A DNA stretch of 64,000 nucleotides from Asterias rubens. Taxonomy: Eukaryota > Echinodermata > Asteroidea > Forcipulatida > Asteriidae. The translations under genes were made by a program, and so were the position numbers. The notes beneath the pieces were generated by a model. The model was given only the letters and a program-made list of their open reading frames with translations. It had not been told where the DNA came from and ran no database searches. Below are positions 56,800-64,000 of the stretch, one piece after another. The stretch spans positions 10,197,883-10,261,882 of the forward strand of contig NC_047081.1 in assembly GCF_902459465.1 (NCBI RefSeq), written 5' to 3'. Within the stretch, counting starts at the first letter, position 1. Each line of letters opens with the position of its first letter.

Positions 56800-57220
56800 A
56801 ACAAACAAGTAAAGGACATTGCATTTGGTATAACTATCATTTTTTGTTTGTCTTTTAAGTGTATATAATTATGTGCGAATAGTGCAAAAAAAGGGAAATT
56901 CAAGGAATCACTTTCAACAATTGTTTTCACCTACTTGTTGGCATATTCCAAAATCCAACTTAATGTTATTATAAATGTTGATCTTTGAACATCAGGCACA
57001 AAAACACGAGTGCAAATTTATACCATTTCTCTGAGACACGTTCATACAGGATCTCTATGACCATTTTTCAGTTTTAGATGTGGGAGGAAAACCTCAAAGG
57101 GGATCAACCTTTATAATAACTCAGATACTCCAAATCCTAAGTCGACGCCTCTGGTCCGAGGCGAGAACTAGGGTCCACAGAGACGAATGGGGTATCATTT
57201 AATAAGAACACACGTGAAAG

Positions 57221-57375
57221 CCCCCAGTCCTTTAAGACTAGTCCTAGGCAATGATAAGAGATAGGACTGGTCCTAAGTTAGGACCAGTAACCCATCCTAA
57301 CTTAGGACTGGTCCTATCTCTTAGCATTGCCTAGGACTAGTCCTAAGTTAGGACTACCTTTGTGAAATCCACCCC
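57221..57375. repeat. Family C palindromic MITE
   Basis: Consists largely of TCCTAACTTAGGAC, CCTAGGCAATG and GATAGGACTGGTCCTAAG in both orientations, and ends CTACCTTTGTGAAATCCACC. Second copy of the 26.16-kb element. Confidence 0.85.
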
Positions 57376-57669
57376 AGGCATGTTACTTGAGGCAAGTAAG
57401 ATTAAAAGTATTTCATGGTGTTGAAAGTGGGAATTAAAATGGATATGGTTGTAAATTTGTGAAATCCACCCCTGGAAATTCATTATTTGTCAAAATATAC
57501 ATAATACTGGGGTGGATTTCACAAAGGCTGGTAACCTGATTTTACTAAGCAATAATTTTTTTAGCTTCAGCAAATTGGGCTAAATTTTGTATTTAGCACC
57601 AACATTCACTAGTCAGTTGTCAGTTAAAGGTATAGTGTCAATTCTGGGCTCAACATTCTGGGACAGTCC

Positions 57670-59939
57670 TTACAGTTGGTAGTTTCTAAACTTTCGGAGG
57701 ATGTCGTTTGCAGGTTCACTGGTCCAACCAGAAGGTCTGGAATATTCTGAAGACAAACAATACACAAGACTTAAGTGGAAAGACAGAATTGACTCAATGC
57801 ACACAACCAACATATTTTTCAAACAAAAATAATGAAGACAAAATACCCAGCTGGCCAAGATCGTCAGTTTTATTCCTGATTAAACTACAAAGTAAAAGTG
57901 GTCGGTCTAAGCCAAAGGTAGTAGGGTAGGTCCAAAAAAATAAATAATAATTATTGTGTCACACAATCCTCAATTAAACAGTAAAAGCGTAGATAAACTC
58001 TTACCATAGCTAGAGGGCGGTGTCACAGTGTATGCGCATGCATCTGTTTCACTCTTTCCAGCTCTGCCATCTACTGACTCTGCCTCTTCTTGCTGATGCT
58101 CAAGCATTAGATCTTTCTTCTTTCTTACTGCCCAATGCATTGACTGAAATGATCATAAAATTGATGCTTACGGATGAAAGAAAATAATAGAGAAAGATAA
58201 AGGTTTAATAAATGTTATTTTGCATCAGAGATAAAGAATATCATTTGTTTTTACCCTTACTCTGATGTGTATTAAGCACTGTATACTCGGTATTTTCTCG
58301 AGTTCTGTGAAAATAATCGACAAGCAAATCATTTAGGTGGGATTAGAACCTGTGACCTTTGCATTGCTCTAAGCAGAAACCGGGGCAAACCCCTTCTCTT
58401 AAGACAAATGTACTGGGTTCTTTTACGTGCATCAATTGATAAATTTTAATAACAACACACAGAAAATGTGACTTTACATCCCATCCAAAGGACAAACCAA
58501 TGGTTTAAAAGCGTCTTGTTTTTAAAAGATTACAAGTGTCAAGACCTCAACTCAAATCCAAACTCCGCTGATCAGAAACACCAGGGCTCAAGTCCAGTGA
58601 ACCTGACTACTCGGCCACAACACGCAAGATTCTCATTGCGGCCACAGCTTTTGTAGCCATTGTGAAGTGCCTTTGGAGCCAGATGGTTTGTATGGGGTAA
58701 CGAACTGGGACATCATGAGCTTCAACACTGGCTTCAACGGGGGCCTTTCTCAAACCTTGGCTTTGGCTCTGGCTCCAGGCTCCGACACTCCTGCTGATAT
58801 TCAAACCGGCGCATGCTAAAAATACATGCTGCTCCAGAGGCTGGTTCATTCTGTGTTTCCACTGCATACGCAGCACGCGGAGCTCAAGTCAGAGACAAAC
58901 CCAAGCTGGAGACGAAGCCCACTGGAAACTAAGGTTTGAGGAAGGCCCCCCTACCCCTTCCATATCACTCTTTCTCATACCGTGTGCATTGAGTCTTTCA
59001 TCGCGATCCAAGAAGTGTAAGGTACCGCCAGTCCACTCCGTCTCCAGTAGTCATACTCTTTTCGTTTTTTCTCATCTGTCAGAATATCCCGAGCCCTCTG
59101 CAGTTTGGCAAACTTATCGGCTGCTGAAGGATCGTCGGGATTCTTGTCTGGGTGCACATCAAGCACTCTGACTTTAAACTCTACATTAATTTGTTCTGTC
59201 TGCAAAAAAAAAAAAATCATGAGTTAGAACAAGGATCATGCCTGAATTATAACTTTAAAGCAACAATAGTTGTATGCTGACATAATGGCTGAGCCTTTTG
59301 GTACAAGAGTTGGGAAACACATCCCCACCATGGTTTTATATTACTAGTTTTGTTGTATGGGAACATCAGGTGGAAGATACTGCCCATTTGGTAGTGTCGC
59401 AAGTTGTGGGCTAAGTTTAAACTAAAATCAATTGACTATATCCTTGTGGGGATGTTGATCCTATCCTCGACAAACACGTTACAAATAGAATAATAGGCAT
59501 TCATAGAACTGAATATAGAGTGGTGATAAATTAAAAGTGTCTGAAACATTTTAGCCATCTGAACAATACTACAGTCTACAACTCTAAATCTAACGACCAA
59601 TCATTAACCATTATGTTGAGAATTTTTTTATATTAACAAAACTGTGAATCACATAATATAAATAAGGACTATCCTTTTAATTATAAAACACATGCCTTAA
59701 CTGGGTGATAGTGTTGGATAACTGTTTGTTAACATGCAACGTAGAGTCAAATCTGGGCTAGGATATAGGCTATTTTGTATAACTATAGGGGAGAGTGTGC
59801 ATGGCATGGGATTGGGCTAGCCTTGGTGAGGTGAGGGTTTTTTGTTGCAATCAAAACTTACCGATGAAAGCTCATCAGCTCCGAGCAATTTGTAAAAGTC
59901 ATCATCTTCAGATCTCTGATTATTGAAAAGCTCTTCCAT
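57670..59939 (-). CDS. DNAJC12: J-domain co-chaperone DNAJC12
   Basis: Hsp70 co-chaperone; the human protein supports folding of aromatic amino-acid hydroxylases. Four exons, 59862-59939, 58981-59199, 58005-58143 and 57670-57746, join in phase to 170 residues (human 198). The J domain covers about residues 12-80: RSEDDDFYKLLGADELSS, then the essential HPD (42-44) in VHPDKNPDDP, then LQRARDILTDEKKRKEYD. WRRSGLAVPYTSW and SMHWAVRKKKDLMLE follow, both diagnostic of DNAJC12. The C-terminus ILRKFRNYQL matches the conserved LLRKFRNYEI ending. The shorter length is due to a reduced acidic middle region. Divergent neighbour SIRT1 begins 763 bp away. Confidence 0.95.
58365..58620 (-). repeat. SINE with Leu/Ser-type tRNA head, in DNAJC12 intron 2
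   Basis: On the minus strand GTGGCCGAGTAGTCAGGTTC (box A like) is followed downstream by TGTCCTTTGGATGGGATGTA and AGAGAAGGGGTTTGCCCCGG. The body matches the SINE at 22.88 kb. Confidence 0.7.
58738..58950. repeat. Inverted-repeat element in DNAJC12 intron 2
   Basis: GGGGGCCTTTCTCAAACCTT at the left mirrors AAGGTTTGAGGAAGGCCCCC at the right, 20 bp with one mismatch. Confidence 0.8.
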
Positions 59940-60702
59940 AATTTTGAACGTAAAGTTTTAATCGATGTCGGAAAACAGTGCTTGTTAAAACAGAAGCTGA
60001 AATTCTTTAAAGACTTTTTGTGTAAGCAAAATTTCTAATTACAAACAGTTTAAAAAACAAACAAATTGAAAAGTTTTGACTTTTTGGGTAGCACCACCCT
60101 CATTCACAGTCAACTTGTCATTTGTTTAAACTGTTCTTTTCTTAACACAGCACAGTACACCCATCATCTTGAGTTATGTGGTCACTATATATGCCCATCT
60201 ATGGACGGTGTTTACAAGTTTGAACCAAATTTCATGTGAAATACACGAATTATTTGCCCCAGAGATTCTTAATCAACACCTCAGTTTTCAGCTGGAAGTA
60301 GTTCCTCATCTGCACTGACCAATCATCACTGAAAATCCTACTGAGGCAAAAAGTTTTAACCAATCAAAGTTTCGTATAATGTGTGAACACCAAATTCTTA
60401 TCCAGCTTTGTGTAAGCACGCAACAGTCACAACATTCGGCAGAAGTTGCGCACCCTATGGAAAAAGAACGGCAGATTGGGGGCAAATGTTAAGAGTAAAG
60501 ACATGTTTTATTTTAATTTAATTTTAATGCAATTAATAATATAATTGTAATGTGTATTAGAAATATAAAATATTAAAAGCTGTATTTATGTAACATAAAA
60601 ACAATTTTATGAGTTGTATTATTAAAAAAAGGTTTATAAAAGTATTCGAAAGTTACTTCAATTTGGTCGAGGGTACTCATCACGGGTCAATTTAAGTTCA
60701 AG
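59940..60702. promoter_or_regulatory. DNAJC12/SIRT1 bidirectional promoter region
   Basis: The 763 bp between two divergent start codons contains no repeat family or open frame of note. The half near SIRT1 is very AT-rich. Any shared promoter is inferred from the geometry only. Confidence 0.45.
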
Positions 60703-60710
60703 ATGGCCGA
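60699..60710 (+). promoter_or_regulatory. YY1-type motif overlapping the SIRT1 start codon
   Basis: CAAGATGGCCGA contains the ATG at 60703-60705. Confidence 0.45.
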
Positions 60711-63700
60711 CGTAGTCGACAAAAGTTCTTTGGAATCACCAAAAAAGCGTCCCCGACTCGAACATAAAGAGCCACTTATCATTTCCCCAAATTCAGTAGA
60801 AGCAGAAAAGTCTCACGTACCGACAGGGACTGATAAAAAAGCAATTTATTCATCGAGAGAGAGATTTTCGAAGGGAAAAGATTCGCTCAACTTCGACCCC
60901 GGATCTGGCGCTGGATTCGAACATGGACTTCCGCCCGACGAAACTCACGTCTTATCAGAGAGATTCACTTCAGATTTGGATGATGATTTTCTTCCAGAGC
61001 AAAACGGTTGGTGTGAACTTAACGTTACCTAAACTTCTGATACATTATTTGAGGTGGATTTGACGAGTTGTAAATTAGTTTGTTTGAAAAAAGAATTAAT
61101 TACAAAATTATTAAAAATAAAATAAAATTTTTAATTAATAATAATATTAATTAACTATTGGAAAAGTTTCCGTATGGCGCCACCACTTTTTCATTCGATA
61201 TGAAATAATATAGTATCTAATTTACCTCAATGAGATATCCCTTTTTGTAAAAATGAGTGAAAAAGTGGTGGCGCCATACGGAAAGTTATCCTTTATTTGT
61301 TACATAATTGAGGCCCCTATATAATTATAATATATAAATATAAAATTAAATTTTTTGTTGACATTTCTTAATTATTTTGTGTATTTATAAATTTACTGTT
61401 TATTTCTTTCTTTATTTATTGAATGTTATTGTTATTGTTAATAAATGTTTGTAATTGTTCATAATATGAACCGTGACGGGCAAATAAAATAAATTCAGAA
61501 AGTTAAATTGTATTCCAAAAACAAATTTAAACTAATCAAATGAAAGTTGAACTTGAAGGCGGCCTAGGCAGGTATGGTAGTTTGGATTTAAGCTGGCACT
61601 GGCTACAAATTATTATATAGCAAAAAACTATGTTCTCTGGGGTGGATAAAAATTAAGCCAATAGTTCGCGATAATAATATTAACTGAATAATTAATATTG
61701 TCTTTTTTTGTTGTGTAATCATTGACTGCAGAGGGGAGGTAAAAGAGGAGTTCATGCTTGATAATGGACGCTTTAGGATACTGTATTTACATGTGATTGG
61801 TTACAATAAATATAACGTGGGTCGTTCGATACTCGCCGAAGCGTTACAATTATTGTAACTAAATTGTGATGACATTTCATTTGACACTCTGTGTTTTAAT
61901 TGCCTTTCCAGGTGACTGCCACAGCGTTTTGCGCCGGGCATCTTCCAGCAGTCCAATAGCCGCCGACACCAACAACACTTCCCCAAGGTTTGAGGAGTCT
62001 GATGCGGAGAGTGATGGGGAAGAGAGCAGCTCTGTGAGTGACGAGGGAAGCTTAAGATCCCTCGATGGTGATCTAGATCTTGGCTTGGGTGATTGTGACC
62101 TGGTACAACCAACGGGTAAGATGTAATCCTAGGCTAATGGAAGTCTTCATCTCACCCCAAAGTTGGATCCGGATTGACAATTTGTTTTTTGTTTTTAAAG
62201 AAAATTAGAGGGGATGGGCAAAAGCTATTAACTTGTCGTAAAATAGCGACAAACAAAAATTAGGATTTTGTGTCAATCGATTTTAAAAAAAAGGTTTTAC
62301 AAAAATTGACGAACCAGTCAAAACCTAGCGAATCGAAATTCAAACCAACTGGTCGTGCTGGCTAGTTGAAAAAAGTGAAGAGCAATAGTGTACAATTCAG
62401 TAATTTAGATTGACTTTTTTCCCCTTGCTTTTATTCAGTTGGTCCAATGGGCTGGCTTCACCGGCAGATGATGTCAGGCGTCCATCCACGTTCCATCCTC
62501 TCAAAGCTCATACCGAACATGTCTGCATCCCTGCCGCAGGATCTAGATGAGTTTGAGGTGTGGTCTATCATCGCTGATTACTTCAACATGCTGCGGGAGC
62601 CACCGCGGCGGAAAAAGCTGCAAGACGTGAACTCGTTTGAAGACGCCTTGAATCTGTTGCGGAGCTCCAAGAGGATCATGGTGCTGACAGGGGCAGGGGT
62701 GAGTTCTATGCCTTTAAAAATGTTGGGGTTAACAAGCCAGGGACTTTCATATTTTTTTCTATTTTCTCAACTGAAAATATCACAGGTAACTTTTATTGAA
62801 TCTTTCTAGATAATGTTGCCTATAAATCAGCATTACATTGATGAAAAACCAATCAAGATTACAAAGCCATGCCTGTAAGTCATCTTTGAGAGGGCAAGGC
62901 CATTTTCATTTTGCCCAGGGCACTTCCATTAGAAAATCTTGAAGTCAAAAGGGAAAGTTTTGAAAAGACCAAGTAAAGACCAGGAGCAATGGAGGCCATG
63001 GATTCCACGGCCTGCGCTTAATTTCAGGCCAGGGTTCAGTTGTGGGAACCAGACCGCTGTAACAGACTCTGCCTTAGATTACTCCAAAATCCATACACGG
63101 TTCATTGGTTTTGAATTCCGATGCTTTTTATTTCCTCAGGTTTCTGTATCGTGTGGCATCCCTGACTTCAGATCAAGAGATGGTGTCTATGCCAGACTTG
63201 CTGTGGACTTCCCAGACCTCCCAGATCCACAGGCCATTTTTGATATCAACTACTTTCGACGGAACCCCAAGCCTTTCTTTAAATTTGCAAAGGTAGGCGG
63301 ACGCTTTCCGGGTTTCTTTGTCTCTCTTTTTGTTTCTTTACTTGTGCACATTCTTTTTTTTTAGGGGTTGGTACACAAACTACTAAGTACATAAATCAAT
63401 TTACAAAGCACTAAGCAACTTTGGGTTATTTTTATTGATGTTAGCCACTATCAATATCAATAACATATTTTTGGGGCTGGTAACCTGTTTCTGCTAAGCA
63501 AGATTATGTCTTTTCTAAGTATTATTTTTAACAGCCATGATGAATTTTAAATCAGACACTGTTCTTTGTTTCCCAATGTAGGAAATCTACCCCGGTGAAT
63601 TCAGACCATCCACATGCCATAAGTTCATCGCTCTCCTTGAGCAACACGGCAAACTTCTACGCAACTTCTCTCAGAACATTGACACCTTGGAACAGGTGGC

Positions 63701-63729
63701 TGGCATTACCAAAGTCTTGCAGTGTCATG
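60703..63729 (+). CDS. SIRT1: NAD-dependent protein deacetylase sirtuin-1 (5' part, truncated by window end)
   Basis: NAD+-dependent deacetylase of histones and transcription factors. Five exons are visible: 60703-61006, 61912-62115, 62439-62698, 63140-63292 and 63582-63729. They join in phase to 356 codons and the gene continues beyond 64000. A basic nuclear localisation motif (SPKKRPRL, residues 12-19) starts a disordered, acidic/Ser-rich N-terminus. The SIRT1-specific segment GPMGWLHRQMMSGVHPRSIL precedes the Rossmann core. The NAD-binding GAGVSVSCGIPDFRSRDG, the conserved YARLAVDFPDLPDPQAIFD and YFRRNPKPFFKFAKEIYPGEF follow. QNIDTLEQVAGI ends in QCHG, whose His356 corresponds to human catalytic His363. 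The zinc-binding module and C-terminus lie outside the window. The start was chosen because it opens the frame in MADVVDKS-like context similar to human MADEAA. Confidence 0.95.
61160..61291 (-). mobile_element. Family D MITE (132 bp) in SIRT1 intron 1
   Basis: Reads GGAAAAGTTTCCGTATGGCG ... CGCCATACGGAAAGTTATCC, i.e. the reverse complement of the NUDT13 copy. The two are the same length and differ at only about six positions by eye. It starts 153 nt after exon 1. No clear target duplication is seen. Confidence 0.92.
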
Positions 63730-64000
63730 GTGAGTCAGTCGTGTAGTCAGTCAGGCCTCAAGAAAACCCAAGGCACCAACAGCATTTGCCTTGGTGCCTA
63801 AGACAGGGCGACTAGTGTCGAAGTCGCGACTTTTTGTTGCTTAGGGGAGACGCGACCACTGTTTAATAACTACTCGGTTAATCGTGCCGCCACGACTACT
63901 TAAAAAATTTAACCAATTGTGTCGCTAACGACTATTCACGACAATATATTTTACTGACGAAACACAATCAGACATCAGTGGCACAATCCTTCAATCCTTT

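Overview
This is animal nuclear DNA: AT-rich, intron-dense, with GT/AG introns and many short palindromic repeats. The proteins resemble vertebrate orthologues closely but keep single pre-duplication copies (one IKK-alpha/beta, one CNOT6/6L). Together with the repeat families, this points to a deuterostome invertebrate, most likely an echinoderm and perhaps a sea star. The organism is an inference; no database was searched.

Layout. 1-2.4 kb: the last two exons of a trypsin-like S1A serine protease (+). 2.4-14.2 kb: intergenic, packed with small inverted-repeat elements and tRNA-derived SINEs. 14.2-29.65 kb: a complete IkappaB kinase (IKK-alpha/beta) gene (-). I could trace 20 coding exons, which join in phase to 762 codons. 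30.16-31.0 kb: a large foldback element made of 32-bp tandem units. 32.1-36.2 kb: NUDT13-type NAD(P)H pyrophosphatase (+), 6 exons. 36.9-51.3 kb: the CCR4-type deadenylase CNOT6/CNOT6L (-), 8 coding exons, with what looks like a ~5 kb 3'UTR. 51.9-56.2 kb: mitochondrial ribosomal protein L1, MRPL1 (+), 8 exons. 57.7-59.9 kb: the J-domain co-chaperone DNAJC12 (-), 4 exons. 60.7 kb to the window end: the first five exons of SIRT1 (+), cut off just after the catalytic histidine codon.

Gene organisation. Three divergent pairs are seen: IKK/NUDT13, CNOT6L/MRPL1 and DNAJC12/SIRT1. The last two pairs have the same neighbours and the same head-to-head orientation in human (4q21 and 10q21), so they look like ancient microsynteny. 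CAAGATGGC (YY1-type) motifs lie in the 5'UTR of NUDT13 and across the start codons of MRPL1 and SIRT1.

The genes are ordinary housekeeping and signalling genes. The unusual material is the repeat architecture. (a) Foldback elements are built from tandem short units in opposed arrays (30.16 and 50.14 kb), plus an array of self-complementary units at 6.4 kb. (b) A 132-bp MITE occurs as two near-identical full copies and one solo end, all in the first intron of a gene. (c) Two unrelated inverted-repeat elements lie inside the tRNA-like heads of SINEs. (d) A 32-bp minisatellite has copied the CNOT6L exon-2 splice donor several times. No operon, CRISPR, phage or obviously new enzymatic system is visible.
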